Assembly: GCA_949361645.1 (NCBI GenBank)
Contig: OX442431.1
Location: 7,898,849-7,962,848, forward strand
Direction: 5' to 3'
DNA length: 64,000 nt
Origin: Spongilla lacustris
Taxonomy: Eukaryota > Porifera > Demospongiae > Spongillida > Spongillidae
Made by a program: the position numbers and the translations under genes. The notes under the pieces are model-generated. The model saw only the letters and a program-made list of their open reading frames with translations, had not been told where the DNA came from and ran no database searches. Below, piece by piece: positions 35,828 through 48,309 of the stretch. Numbering within the stretch: the first letter of the stretch is position 1; each line of letters starts with the position of its first letter.

Positions 35828-37160
35828 CCCCACCCTTCACTTTAGTGGGCCTCACGTGATTAAGTGTAAAATTACGTACATGTAAATAATGAGATCATCT
35901 GGTAGTTACGTCATCGAATGTCACATGTATTCCAATAACGTAGTGCTGCATCATGAATTGTTGTCGTATGAATAGACATAGAAAGCAAGTGTAGTAAATA
36001 CTACGTAGTAATTTGCTACAATAACATGGTACCACATTTGCTTTCATATAGCTGAACTAATGTTCACATGAAGTTTAATAAGTAAATTATGTAGCTACAA
36101 AATCACTGTGTCGGTCCTTTTATAAGTAGTAACCGTGTCGGAGACCACCAAAACGCTATGCAAAGTGTGGTATCCCTAATAGTGCCACTGTGACACAGGA
36201 AAAAGTTTGGGTGGGAATTGATGAATTCCCAGCCAGCAGTCCTGGATCTTGTTCGATGAATCTATGGTGGTTACCGGTCACGGCTGTTTCGGTCGTGACA
36301 TTAGGTTTTAAAATTAGATCATAATGATTGAATTACGGTATTTCCAATTCATGGTGGACTCGAAGCTCATTAACAAACACCTAAAATCGGGGACGGTTTA
36401 TTCACTACCTTTTAGAGGAACACATGATTTTATAGTTGAAATAGTTCGAGCATACACTTTAGTTTACACAACATCCATGACACATATTAACTCAACGATT
36501 CTAACTTAGAAACAACGCTGGCGCATATGATGGCACTTTCGTGGCGGGAAATCGTATCGTGTTTGCTTTCGTATTGTACGAAATCGCGCTTATAAAAGTG
36601 GCTATTATTTTTCGAGACCAACTAGCTAAGCCTAGTAAGTGATAATATGACTTCTATAATTTACTACACGCCTTCTAACAGTGAAAAAAACCATTGGTTT
36701 TACTATGAATATTTAACCACACCGCGTACGATCTATATGATTGTACGTGTAAATTGGAAGACCTTGTAGAGTTTGCAGGTGCAAGCTTTTCAAAGATCAC
36801 CTATCCATGCATCCACCAAGGGATTTTGCAAGCCTTCCATATTGACACTGGGCAGGACAGCTATGAGATCCACCCCCAGAAGTTATGTATATCCTTGAGG
36901 CACATTACTAAGTGCTTCTGCTCAAAAGATGACACCATTCCATGGAGATATATTTGCATGTTTCATGGCCTAGCTAGCTGTAATGTTCATAAGCCATTTT
37001 ATACAGCACGCTGGAAGAGGAGACAGGAAAGTTGAGGAGTATTCCAGCAGACAATATAGCACTAGCTACCACAGGTCCATATCCACCATTGAGGAACTGC
37101 AATATCCAATTTGCTTTGATGTGTTGCAGCAAGCGATGGGCTATTTTATTTTTATTATTT
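35828..37160. other. Intergenic stretch between the PISD paralogues, left part
   Basis: AT-rich, no recognised gene. Short open frames (for example 36754-37035 plus) match nothing I know. Confidence 0.5.
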
Positions 37161-37164
37161 AACC

Positions 37165-37209
37165 ATACACCCCTACAATGAAAATAATTGCAAACATACC
37201 CACTCCTCC

Positions 37210-37242
<33 letters not shown>

Positions 37243-37501
37243 GAACAATATATAACCCCCTCTGGACAAGCTTATATGATATCTCCCCACCCCCGGAACA
37301 GACTTGCAAATGCCCCCTGGACAAGCCCCTATTTTATTCAAGCCCCCAGGACCTAAATTGTTCCACTCTCCCTCCCCCAGCATAAGCTTTATTATACCTT
37401 CTACCCCCCCCCCCCCCCCCCCCCGCATTTAATTGACCATCCCTTAGGACCCGCATATTCCCTACACCCCCCTGGACACCATTTATTATGTAGGGGTGTA
37501 T
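37165..37501. mobile_element. MITE-like element with ATACACCCCTACA inverted ends
   Basis: ATACACCCCTACA at 37165-37177 faces TGTAGGGGTGTAT at 37489-37501; flanking AT-rich bases also match imperfectly. The body has two C runs of about 30 and 20 and CCCCTGGACAAGC-type motifs. A related copy lies at about 56970-57105, supporting a dispersed family. Confidence 0.72.
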
Positions 37502-37509
37502 AAATTAAT

Positions 37510-38635
37510 GCAGCTCCCATGCATGCATGAGGTAGGTTTGTGTGTGCTACCTGTCCATAGCTGCTGCCCATTGTCCATAGTGCTACAAGACTTCACCTCT
37601 GGAAGGTGCCTAGCTTGCCCCTAGAATGGTGCACCTGTTGCTGCATCAGTGATGTAATGGTGGTACATGTATGTGCATCATGTAAAAGAAGCATCATGGC
37701 CACCTATTGTTGTACCAGTGGTCAAGTCAGCAAGATGCAACCAGTCCACACGGTGGTGTACAGGATGCAACAAAAGAGCAGTGCATTTGTATTCCTACTT
37801 GGGGGTGGGGGGGGGGGGGGGGGGGGGGGGGGGGAAGTAAGCTACACATGAAAAATGAACAGCTGTATGGTGTTTCATTCCATTTCTATTTATAGCCCCT
37901 GACACTTGCCTTAACTCTCTCTATTTGCGTACATATTCAGAGTGTGCAAAAAGTATCATCGGGGTCGTGTAGTAACGCAGAATCAACATAAAAAGCAACA
38001 TCGCACCTTACGCATTGATTTAAAACTCTTTACCTTGAAAACTATAAGCGGGATTTGCGAGAAACTGAATCAGTTCAAACCGCATCCGATGAGATATCAC
38101 GCGTTCTAGATTGTATAGCACTAGTTCTCAGTGATGAAACTAGCAAAGCTTGGTACCTTTCTATGCAGCTACCCTTTAACTTACCTACTAGTATACTACC
38201 TTCATCTTGTGAGGAATTACCGACGGTTTCGTAACAGAGCCCTTTTTCTACAACGTACGCGCCGGGTGGATTTAATGAACTCACGTTGCTAGGTACTTAA
38301 GATTCATAGTGGGCGCGGGCCTAATGCCGAATTTTCAATGGAACGAAACAGCCGTGCGGTATAAGGCTTTTCCACACTGGATACTCAATTCCAGGCTGAG
38401 ATAGCTGGGTGTTTGTTTGAAACCACCCTGGATTTTATTCGCCAAACCCAGCCTCGCCCTGGAAGTTTGTAACGTTTTTCTATGCATGATTTCAAAATGA
38501 CACATCGGCGCCATGTTGTGGGAAGCTCACTATTAAACTAGTCCACGTGATTATTATTTATTAAGTATAAGCTGTACAATATATCAATGCGATGAAGGTA
38601 TCTCTCATTTTTGGACACAGCAGCAGGCAAATGTC
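37510..38635. other. Intergenic stretch between the PISD paralogues, right part
   Basis: Contains a G run at 37807-37834. No supported gene; presumed promoter of paralogue B lies at its right end. Confidence 0.5.
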
Positions 38636-39959
38636 ATGCAGGTAGGACGAATGCTCACTTTTCGATACGTAAATGTATTCTCCACAAGTAGGGGCGTGCA
38701 GCTGCGTTATTACACAACACCAGGAAGGTTTTCAGCTGGCTGGAAGTGGTTCGGCATACCCACAAGCCTCGGGATAGCATGCATTGCACTGGTGAAACTG
38801 CAGAGAACGCTGCGTGAAGCAAATAAGGGTGACGGTGATAAATCAGAAGCTACGAACACGTGGCAGGTAGAGTTCGTAATTTTTAGATCTTCTAACAAGG
38901 GCACCACTTCTCTAGCTTGCTCTGTTCCGACAACTCCCAACGCGAGCTCTGTCTCGCACGTGGGGTGCACTAGCGCGGCACGAGATACCAACATGGCTGC
39001 GGAGGCCCGTACTTGGGCTCTATGTGTGGGCCTTTGGTTGTAAAATGGAAGAGGCGGAACAGCAAGACTTGGCCGCCTACAGCTCTCTGACGGAGCTGTT
39101 CACGAGAAAGTTAAAGGACAAAGCAAGAACTATTGCTAAGGAGTGCTTATTGGTGAGAAGGGGCCACTACAGCTTATCATCAATTAGCTCGCTAATTTCC
39201 TAGTCAGGTTTCACCAGTGGATGGAACAGTGCTGCATACAGGCCAGGTCACAAATGGAACACTGGAGCAAGTGAAAGGAGTGACTTTCCGCCTAGACAAG
39301 TTCCTTGGTGAAGACAGTACTAGTGCTAACATCACAGATGGTGACCTACATCACATCATCCTGTACCTGTCCCCTGGCGACTACCACCATTTTCACTCTC
39401 CTGCCAACTGGAGTGCACAAATCAGGAGGCACATCTATGGTGAGTGGTTCCAATTAATGCCTGTCCCAACCATTTGTGTGCAACTGTAGGTGAACTGCTC
39501 CCTGTTGCTCCTTGGGCTGCACGCACCATGCCCGGGCTGTTTGCTGTGAACGAAAGAGTTCTAATTTCAGGCGTGTGGGAGCACGGATTCTTCTCTATGA
39601 TTGCAGTTGGCGCACTTAATGTTGGATCTATTACTCTGGAACATGACAAGGTGAGACTTCAAAAACCTAGTAGCACAGATGTATAATGGGCTGTGTTATG
39701 TTAGGAGCTGGCAACCAATCTGAAGGGACGGTATGAAATGGGTCACTTATCAGAAAAGGCTCTAGGCCCCACCCACAGCGGGTTGGCCTTCAGAAAAGGC
39801 GACCATGTTGGGAACTTCAGCTTAGGTTCCACTGTGGTACTGGTCTTTCATGCTCCAAAGAACTTTCGTTTTATGGTTAAGCCTGGGCAGAGTGTGAAGT
39901 ACGGCCAGTCATTAGGACACACTGTACGGACAGAGAAGTGGTCCAATAAGCAGGGATGA
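38636..39959 (+). CDS. PISD: Phosphatidylserine decarboxylase paralogue B, predicted mitochondrial
   Basis: Same reaction as paralogue A. Exons 38636-38866, 38916-39152, 39208-39439, 39490-39650 and 39705-39959 give 371 residues. The basic, Ser/Thr-rich, acid-free N-terminus ([18 protein letters not shown]) looks like a mitochondrial presequence, followed by a hydrophobic anchor ([14 protein letters not shown]). Catalytic HHFHSP and the canonical cleavage site [12 protein letters not shown] are present; the C-terminal chain of the mature enzyme would start at that Ser. Exon 2 (237 nt) and exon 4 (161 nt) are the same length as in paralogue A, with the same phases. It ends 65 bases from the stop codon of the convergent gene. 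Confidence 0.94.
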
Positions 39960-40024
39960 AATGGTTCTATTTAATGTACAGAGCTGGCCGGTATATGTAC
40001 TCTGCATGTGTATATTTCTTGGTG

Positions 40025-41116
40025 TTAGTGCTGTGTGTGACTGTCTGCTTCAACCTTAATTTCTTCTTCTTCCATGAGCAATGACATCATGTTTTCTACA
40101 AATGTGTCTTTGTTAATATCACTGACCTGTATGAAGTGGAACAGTGGATGGCCCAAAATATCACATAATCATAATATTGATGTACTGTTCCTACCCCACA
40201 TGACTACCTCCCTGCCTCACATGACTACCTCCCTGCCTCACATGACTACCTCCCTACCCCACATGACTACCTCCCTGCCTCACCCTCCCTGCCTCACCCT
40301 CCCTGCCTCACATGACTACCTCCCTGCCTCACATGACTACCTCCCTACCCCACATGACTACCTCCCTGCCTCACATGACTACCTCCCTGCCCCACATGAC
40401 TACCTCCCTACCCCACATGACTACCTCCCTGCCTCACATGACTACCTCCCTACCCCACATGACTACCTCCCTGCCTCACATGACTTACCTTCCTGGCCTC
40501 ATCAGTACCCAATCAAACAAGATACAGGATACCTCTGGGTTATACCACTATACCTTGGCTGCAGTGAGGAATTCAAACTTGCTGGGAGTTCTATTCAATA
40601 AGTACGCCTGCAATGCTTCTGTCTCCCTTTGCAAGTTTGTCAAAAGTCTGTTCCAGCTGGCAGTCATATTAGCGTTGGCTTGGGGTTACCACATTACCTT
40701 TTCTGCTTCTTTAGTTTGTGCTTAACCTTTTGACTTGCCGTCATAGCTTCTGTCAGCTCACTTCCTACACACATCTGGTTAATAAAACCACTCAAGACAA
40801 GGATTGAGATGGTGACACAACTCACCATACTGGTCCTTGCTCCATGGTAGTCGTCCAATCGGTTGTCTTCTGGAGCTTTCACAGACAGCAGACGTTGCAT
40901 AACTCTGCAAGGAGTGCTTAGTGCATACAAGCAGTAAAGAAAGCTTATGAGGGCTACGTACCTAGAGGTGAGGAGGTCTAGCTGGCACTTGGCATCATCA
41001 TCTGTAGTGGAGTATTTCAAGCAACAGTGGCTACAGACCAGACGTTTGTTAAAGCTAGGGGACTTGTGGCAACACCACACAACGAACCCTGTAGCTTGCA
41101 TCATTGTGTCAGACAT
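40025..41116 (-). CDS. Small coiled-coil protein with Cys-rich N-terminus, unassigned
   Basis: Not recognised. Exons 40962-41116, 40826-40904, about 40698-40770, 40554-40656 and 40025-40126; about 170 residues. The N-terminus has WCCHKSP then CSHCCLKY, which may bind zinc; the rest is charged and helical (KVKHKLKKQK, LLTNLQRETEALQAYLL) and ends MMSLLMEEEEIKVEADS. The CxxC plus coil layout recalls autophagy proteins such as ATG14, but I do not claim it. The join between the second and third exons is not clean in phase, so that boundary is uncertain. Head-to-head with C22orf39; the ORF tail is 65 bases from PISD paralogue B. Confidence 0.6.
40196..40485. repeat. 21-bp minisatellite, last intron of the coiled-coil gene
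   Basis: Unit CATGACTACCTCCCTGCCTC plus A, about 14 copies with a shortened CCTCACCCTCC block in the middle. Confidence 0.93.
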
Positions 41117-41570
41117 TAATTGGTGCACAGCATCAGAGGGACGTTGCCATGTGGCGGTAACACTGCTTGCTATGCTGAATGTTTGACACACCTTCCCCCC
41201 CGCCTTTTCATTTCCGTTGTCATCTGATTTGCTGCGCAGTATACAAGGAGGAAGCGGAGGCGAGTTCTACTCCACGTACTGCACTTTGAGCTGATCCACA
41301 CACACATACACACACCTGTGGTCTGCTGTAGGCTGTTTTTGTTGTAACGATGTTGTGACGACCCCAGTATTGCAGTCCTTTGCTGTGTTTTCCGATATGT
41401 GCGATCTCACTGTTTCGTCCTGACAGTGTGTAAATCTTAATACAACGCGTCTTTCAAAAGTCTTATTTACACACCTCCATAGTTTATTGCTTTTGAGCCA
41501 ATCGGTTATACAGGTGGGCTACAATTAAAGTTACGTGCTAATACTGCACAGTGCACAGTTATAGTGGGAA

Positions 41571-41927
41571 ATGAGCACCGAAAGTACTGAGGACACAGAA
41601 AAGTATACCCATTTGCGTTGTTTAGACTACATGACGGAATACAGGCAGTGTATATGTAAGTACATAGCTATTGCTACGCTCCTTTGAGTTCAACACGCGG
41701 GTCCTTTTATAGCCGCGTTCCACCAATTCCATCAATATTACATCCACGGAAAGTTTGCCACCTGCAAGGAGCCAAAGGAACGCATTAAGAATTGCATCAA
41801 ATGGAAGACATTTCGGTCCGAAGAAGCAAAGAAACTGCTACTAGATAGCCTGAATCAAGAGCAGAAAGGCATGTGTACGCCTACCCCCATCTGGACGTTT
41901 AGGTCTTCCCCCCCTTCTGATTGGTAG
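41571..41927 (+). CDS. C22orf39/UPF0545 family small twin-cysteine protein
   Basis: Exons 41571-41655 and 41713-41927 give 99 residues, against about 105 in human C22orf39. The family core is clear: CLDYMTEYRQC then FHQYYIHGKFATCKEP and CIKWK, two Cx9-like cysteine pairs as in CHCH-type proteins, and a conserved tail (IWTFRSSPPSDW). The human protein has been linked to synaptic plasticity; its biochemical role is not settled. The stop at 41925-41927 directly follows the SDW motif. Its end lies 76 bases from the convergent RhoGEF stop codon. Confidence 0.85.
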
Positions 41928-42003
41928 TTGTCTAGGTAATCAATTATGCATTTACAATGATTGAGCACTTCTGATTGTTTGTCACGTGATGGAGTGAGAC
42001 TGG

Positions 42004-44147
42004 TCACATGACTGAACAGCATTTAGACTGAACTGCAATTGGAATTGGAACAGGACCTTGCATCAGATCTCTCTTCTGTAATGGTGATATATGTATATGG
42101 TCATTAGGGCCACCCATGGTCACCAGCTCACCTCCAGAAGCGGTGCTCCTTCATCCCTGTTATTAAGATGGTTATTAAGAGGACTGAGGTGGGTGTTAAG
42201 TGCATGATTGTCAGTACACCTTCCCATATTTCCAGCACTGTATGGTCTGGGGACTGTCAGTGATGTGGTATGCATGCTCTTAATGGCTTCACTGCAGCTC
42301 TTGGGCCTGGGAACCTTGTGTTTGTATTGGTTGCCTTGGCTACTGTCCTTCAAGTCCTTAACCATTGTCTGAACGTTGCCTCCAGTTAGAGCCTCTTTTT
42401 GCTGAACACTGATTGGCTGAAGGATCATGTTTAGTAGGTTTATATGGCATGTGTATGCACAGTCCAACCATACCTGTTGGCTAGCTGTGGTTGGTCTGTT
42501 GCACCGTATGAAGAAAGCATGATTGATTTGATTGAAGGAGAGTAAGATCACACCACTTACATGATGGTACTCCTGATAGCCTCCACCCACTGACACACCT
42601 CTTGCTTCTTGTGGCAGAAGAAGAGAAGAGATGTGTTGGGGTCAGATACCCTAAACAGCACATTCACTCCTGGAGCCACTGGACTGCTCTGTTCAACTTC
42701 CACAGAGCCATTGGCGAGATGAAGAATACCTCGATATTCGTAGCTTCTGGAGAGAGGAGTGTACATGTAGGTGTTATCTGGACCAGTGGTATCAGGGATA
42801 CTCACTCAACTGGACCAAGCATGTTAGGTCTACCGTATATTAAGATGTCTGAAAACAGGTACACAACTCTCTCCTTTGGCCTCCTCCTACACACCTGAGA
42901 AGGTGAGAACACACAATACATGCACACAGACAGTACATGGATACACATACTTTCATTAGCCTGCCCTCCTTGAGGAAACGCCTGCCAGGAATCAATATGG
43001 TTGGTACTGAATCTCCAGTCAGGCCATTTTGAATGCTAAGCATCTTGTGGAAGTTTTCATGTTGACGAATGTACTCATTAATGTGAGAGCCAATGGCTGC
43101 CAACTGCTCAGTGGCAGCTGTGAGTTAGGAGGGGAAACATGGGAGGGGCTATGAGGCTGAATGGACCGCTAAGGGGTGTGGCATCACTTACCGCTCAGCC
43201 TGGCGTAGTCAGGATGTGTATCCTTAGTGTGCCTAAGTAGCTTTTCCAGTAGCAGCTTGTAGCTGCAAGTAGGAGAGAATTTAATTGTTCATCTAATAGT
43301 CAGTTAATTAGTAAGGCCTGTTACCGTGGTATCCTCTGGACAGGTGCTATGAGCAGAGCACTTAGGCTAAGATGACAACACTCTGGTCTGGCCTCCTGAG
43401 CTTTCACAAAGAGGTAGAACTCATTGTTCAGTTTCATCCATTTCTGCACACAGTCGTCATGTCAGACACGCATAGGCAAATACACAAGCAGACAGGATGC
43501 ACACAGTTCAACATACACCCACCACCAGGCTGCTTGCTAATGGTCCACTACTTAGGGTTAGGGTCACCTGGTCCACCACTTAGGGTTAGGGTCACCTGGT
43601 CCACTACTTAGTGTTAGGGTCACCTGGTCCACTACTTAGGGTTACGGTCACCTGGTCCACTACTTAGGGTTAGGGTCACCTGGTCCACTACTTAGGGTTA
43701 GGGTCACCTGGTCCACTACTTAAGGTTGGGAAAATTATAATAGCCTTTATTTCAAATTTATCAAAACTTACAAAAATGATGACTGCCCATCACAGAGCTA
43801 CGAAGGCATTGAGCCATGTGTTGCCATGTGTTGCTTATCATAGAAAGCTTTCAGGACAAGCAAAAGAACACCTTGTGAATGTCAGTGCTAGTACAGTTCA
43901 GTGGCTTATAACTCCATGATGGGCAATTAACGAGCAAGAATTGTTTCATAAAAACTATTGCATGCTTGAAATAAATTGAAAAAGGATTGCTGTGTCTCTT
44001 ACAGTCTTTTTATAAAGGCATCAGCTTCTGGGGCAAACCGTGATGGGGGAGCTTACAGCACCTCCCCATCTTCCCTTAGCTGGGAGGGTTGAGTCCCCTT
44101 TACGGTGTTGTGCGCACCCAAAAGCTACAACCTAGCTACAGCCAATA

Positions 44148-44205
<58 letters not shown>

Positions 44206-44753
44206 GAGAGTATCGCTGGCTTCTTGGAAGTTGTTCGCATAAGATGAATAAAGCTTAAGGAAGGGAGCGAGGTAAGCAAAGGCTTCCCCAAGGCTGCGTT
44301 GTCTCATGTAATTGAACAGTTCTTGGTTTACGGACAAGATCCCTTCGATGTTCGAAAAGATCACGTTACAAACGTCGCTAGGAATAATGCTTCCAATGCG
44401 GATAGGTTTCAAGAAGAGCTAGATGGTCGAGGACAAGCGGTGGTAGTCGAGGTACGTAGTATGGGGATGGCTTACTTAGCTTACCGTAACGATGGTGGTG
44501 ATTTGCGATATGTAATTGTGTTCTGTGTCGAAAATTTCCCTCACGATCTTCTGTCTTCGTGTGAGAGTCTCGTTCCCTGCTTTTGTGGGCAATAGCCCCA
44601 CCCCCTCACAGACCACCCTACCACCATCTGTCGCTTACCGCGGTGCAGCACAGGGTGCAGCCTGAAGGAGTACGGGCTGCAGTCGGAAGCTGCGGGGGAG
44701 AAAGCGAAGCTGTCCGATGGTGTGTCGGGGGCGGGGTTAGGCGCCATCGCCAT
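42004..44753 (-). CDS. DH-PH Rho guanine nucleotide exchange factor, ARHGEF39-like
   Basis: Predicted to load GTP onto Rho-family GTPases at membranes. Exons 44639-44753, 44485-44576, 44203-44418, 43325-43443, 43192-43262, 42951-43117, 42806-42894, 42561-42746, 42474-42495, 42132-42416 and 42004-42075 join to 477 residues. DH domain: KIVREIFDTEHNYISQI, YLAPFLKLYSSYANNF and the CR3 motif APVQRIPRYKLLLEKLL. PH domain: IPGRRFLKEGRLMK to CQWVEAIRS. The C-terminal 130 residues are Ser/Pro-rich with no known domain. Compact DH-PH order and details (QEARPE, GRRFLKEG) recall human ARHGEF39; FGD-type proteins are the alternative, but no FYVE finger is present. Includes a 22-nt microexon (42474-42495). 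Head-to-head with PIGT, ATGs 213 bases apart. Confidence 0.88.
43550..43727. repeat. 27-bp minisatellite containing TTAGGGTTAGGG
   Basis: Unit CACCTGGTCCACTACTTAGG plus GTTAGGGT, about 6.5 copies, in the RhoGEF intron 43444-44202. Two telomere-like hexamers sit in each unit. Confidence 0.93.
44153..44202. repeat. (CA)n microsatellite at a RhoGEF donor
   Basis: About 24 CA units that themselves supply the GTGTGTG donor of the exon at 44203-44418. Confidence 0.95.
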
Positions 44754-44966
44754 ATTGCCGTCAGACGATTGCGGTCTGTGTTTGCAGAAGATCAAAAAGA
44801 CAATAACATCAGATTATCTGCGCGGGAGATCTGCAGCAGAGACCTGCTTGAATCCTCTCGCTCAACAGTACATATACAGTGTGAAGTGGCGAAAATAGTG
44901 TTCGAAGCATGCACGGGAGATTACGGGACCACATGGAAGTATTTTTAAATAAAGCGCAGTAACGAG
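44754..44966. promoter_or_regulatory. Compact divergent promoter RhoGEF / PIGT
   Basis: Only 213 bases separate the two start codons, so the promoter is necessarily shared or overlapping. No defined motif identified. Confidence 0.55.
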
Positions 44967-47900
44967 ATGTTGCGCTTTTTATACCTTGGTACATGTCTAT
45001 TGATTGCTACTACAACTGCGCACAGTTCTCCCCCTCGTCAAAGCTATTCGGAAAAGCTGTTTCTTAGACAGCTTCCACAAGGACGGACTCTGGCACATTT
45101 TGAATTCGTAACGACGTGGGATGCGCATCTCGTGTTCGACCAAACCGCTAGTGGTACTTATCTTGTAGTTACATCGAATTCTTTACTCGGACTGCTTGTT
45201 ATACAACAGTGCATCACTACGGACTGTTTCCGAAGTCTCTGGCAGAGGTGATAGCCCACTACAGGGCTCAGGAAGTCCACCTCACGCTCACGCAGGGCAT
45301 GTGGAGGAACAGAGTGTGGGGCTATCCGCCTATCTCCGCGCCGCTTGGGGCGGAGCTATGGGCGTGGTTTCTTCCAAACACCAAGTAAGTACCAGGCGGT
45401 TAATGATAGGTAGCCAAAGGATAATAACTATTTGCACCCTCCCCCACCCTCCCTTACTGCATTGGTGATGTTCGTGCAGTGCTGGACAACAGTGGGAGGG
45501 GCTGGTCAATGCAATGTCTGGTTTGCTGTGTGCTTCACTTAACTTCATCGACTCCACGACAACGTATCAACCACTTCACTCCTTTAAACCATGGGGAGCC
45601 ATCATTGGTGGGTGGGCGTGGCCATGCATGTAACTTGAGGCGGTCACCATGGTGACCATGGTGTGTCTCATGCAGGCAACACCTCGGCCTCCCAGCTGAG
45701 ATATGCCTCACTGCCCAGGGAGGCTGTGTGCACTGAGAACTTCACACCTTGGACCAAGCTGCTGCCGTGCGGATCAAAGGTAAGTCCTTATTGATGTGGC
45801 TTTGGTTTTTTTCACTCTACTACGACCAACAGGCTGGGTTAGGGTCACTGTTGGTGCCATCTAAGTTGTATGACACAGAGTACCATTCTATTGGTGTCCA
45901 CTTCACTTACGAATGTCTAGTAAGCTGTGGGAGGGGAGGCTGGTGATGTGGGTCCACTTCACCCCTCTCCCCACCTCCATGCCCATGCCCACCCCTCTCC
46001 CACCTTCACCACACCCCTCTCCCACCGCCACACCCACCACACTCCTCTCCCACTGCCACACCCACCACACCCCTCTTCCACCTTCACACCCACCCCACCC
46101 CTCTCCCAATGCCACACCCACCACACCCCTCTCCCACCTTCACACCCACCCCACCCCTCCCACCTTCACACCCACCCCACCCCTCCCACCTTCACACCCA
46201 CCCCACACCCACACCCATGCCCTCTCTACTTCCTCACCTTCCAAGAGTAATGGCTGTTCTCAGGTTGGGGTGCGGCTAGTGCAGACCCTCACAGTGGTCA
46301 CCAGACCTTCTTCAAAGACAAGTGAGTGACTTTGTTATTGGCTTCTTAACGAGCTTTGCTTGATAAACAGAATGGACAATGAAGTCCCTATTCTCAAAGT
46401 CTCTGTCTTCGTCGTGTCCTGTGGCTTCAGTGAGCAGGGTGTCTGTCTGCATGACAGCTGACCTCCTGGTAATCCTCTGTAATCTCTTCTTTGGGGGCGG
46501 GGGTGTTGCACCATCCTGTCTATCCGTTCTGGTCCTTTATTATAGGGAAACAGGAGTACACCATTGTGACTAATAGGACGGGGTGTTCTAATTAAAGCAC
46601 AGTAGTTGTCATAACAAAGAGTGGGTGTAATAGGACAGCGAGGTGTGCTTTGATTTTTCAAAATGGTTATGGGGCGGGGCTTCTCCTTCCCTCACAGTCT
46701 CCCTCACTTTCTCATTAGGCACTTGTTTAGATACAGTAGAATGAGACGCATTCTTAAAAGAGCCCCTTCATCTTACCTCAATTCATGCCTCCTAACCACA
46801 CCCCTGTACACATAGAATGTGACTGAGGCTCCCAGCACATGGGAAGAGGTGGAGTTTGGTGGGACAGTCACCAAGTGGGCGGTGTACGATATTGCAAACC
46901 TCACATCTGGTGGATCGAAGTTTGAACTAAGTGCCCACCTTCACACCTCCATTGGTAGGCAATGAGCGCAGCATACCACATAACACCACATTTTGCACAC
47001 ACATGCAGGGATGCCCTGGGCTCCCACAGTTCTTGTTCATCGATTTGTAACAGGTAAAGGCAGCCTGCTGTGTGGTGTTGGCGGCCATCTGTTGCCCCCT
47101 CCCCCCTCACAGGAGGGAAACAGGAGTACAGAGGTATTACAACAGAGCTTTCCAATACCCAGCAGACCTCCGTAGAAGTGCTGTATCTGACAATGGTTCC
47201 ATGGTTTTGCCGTCTTTACCTCCACTCGCTCAAGGTCACACCAGGTGAAAATCCAAACCATGGTTGTCATGGTGGCACAAAGCCATTTAACATGTGGTTG
47301 TTTATGTTGTCCGGTATGTAGGGTCCCTCCTGTACCAACACTACACCCCCGCAAAAGACAGGATACGTCCTCATACTCTTGAGCTCTTGGTCAGGGTCCC
47401 TCCCCTCTCCACCATCACCATCACCATACAGTTCAGCCCCGCGTTCCTTAAATGGACGGAACATCCTCCCGATGCCCATCACGGCTTCTACATCAAGTTA
47501 GGCCTGGGGACTGGTCCGCCCTTACTTCCATTATCTTGCACAATAGCTCAGCCGTTGCAACTGTTGTGATGGCATCATGTCCAAACTGCACTGTTCCAAG
47601 CAGCCTGGGGACTCGACACAGGTATTCTTACAAACCACACAGTGTCTGTTGCCCTCTCCATCTCTCCCCCTCCTCCTCCTCCTCCTCCTCCACCACCAAT
47701 AGGGAGGTAATGGTGCGCATACACACAGAGCCCCTCCTGGTCCCCCTTCCTACCCCAGACTTCAGTATGCCCTACAATGTCCTCTGCTTTGTTTGCACTG
47801 TGGTAGCCATTGGCTTTGGTTCTATATTTAACCTGACAACAAGACAACTGGTGCCTGACATACCTGCTAACAAGAAAGGATACACAATTTTTGGGAAGGT

Positions 47901-47985
47901 GGTTGATAGATCGTTACTTGCAAGAGGAGCACTGCTCCTTGCTATCTCTGGAATAGTAGCTTACACCTATCTCATTCCACAGTGA
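44967..47985 (+). CDS. PIGT: GPI transamidase component PIG-T
   Basis: Subunit of the ER GPI-transamidase that attaches GPI anchors. Thirteen exons: 44967-45153, 45210-45384, 45480-45607, 45676-45779, 45833-45919, 46246-46321, 46371-46468, 46816-46954, 47009-47053, 47113-47244, 47322-47496, 47547-47621 and 47703-47985; 567 residues against 578 in human. Signal peptide ([16 protein letters not shown]), luminal domain with [28 protein letters not shown] (the cysteine region linked to PIG-K in human), [12 protein letters not shown] and [14 protein letters not shown], then a hydrophobic span and a second C-terminal one ([16 protein letters not shown]) after an insertion, unlike the short basic tail of human PIGT. 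Confidence 0.95.
45955..46210. repeat. CACCCCTCTCCCACC minisatellite, PIGT intron
   Basis: Units of about 24-30 bp (CACCCCTCTCCCACCTTCAC and variants), about 9 copies, filling most of the intron between the exons ending 45919 and starting 46246. Confidence 0.9.
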
Positions 47986-48192
47986 TTCTAATTATTGCCC
48001 CACCCCACTCATTTGCATCATTGATTCTAATTACTGCCCCACTCCACTCATTTGCATCAATCTATTTGTATTTCTTTCCTTTCCAATTCAACTTTCTTGT
48101 GTAATTTCCAATTCAACTTTCTTGTGTAATTTTTTAAAAAGGGGGAGGGTCACATTGACACCATAGCAACATTCAGACTGTGCAAAATGAAC

Positions 48193-48198
48193 AATAAA
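48193..48198 (+). terminator. AATAAA polyadenylation signal, PIGT
   Basis: Hexamer 208 bases after the PIGT stop codon and 112 bases before the convergent MED13 stop; transcripts probably overlap. Confidence 0.45.
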
Positions 48199-48309
48199 CA
48201 GACACATATGCCAGAAGGTCACATGATCCCCACCACGGGATGGGCCAACATTTATGTCTCTGCAGTCGAAGGAGTACAAAAGGAACGATAGAAAAGGGTG
48301 TGTGTCTCT

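Noticed and set aside
36754..37035. 93-codon open frame between the PISD genes
   Set aside because: No ATG context, no splice partners, no similarity recognised.
22737..39959. AMD1 and the two PISDs as a functional cluster of pyruvoyl enzymes
   Set aside because: They share only the cofactor mechanism, serve unrelated pathways and are separated by unrelated genes; coincidence is the simpler reading.
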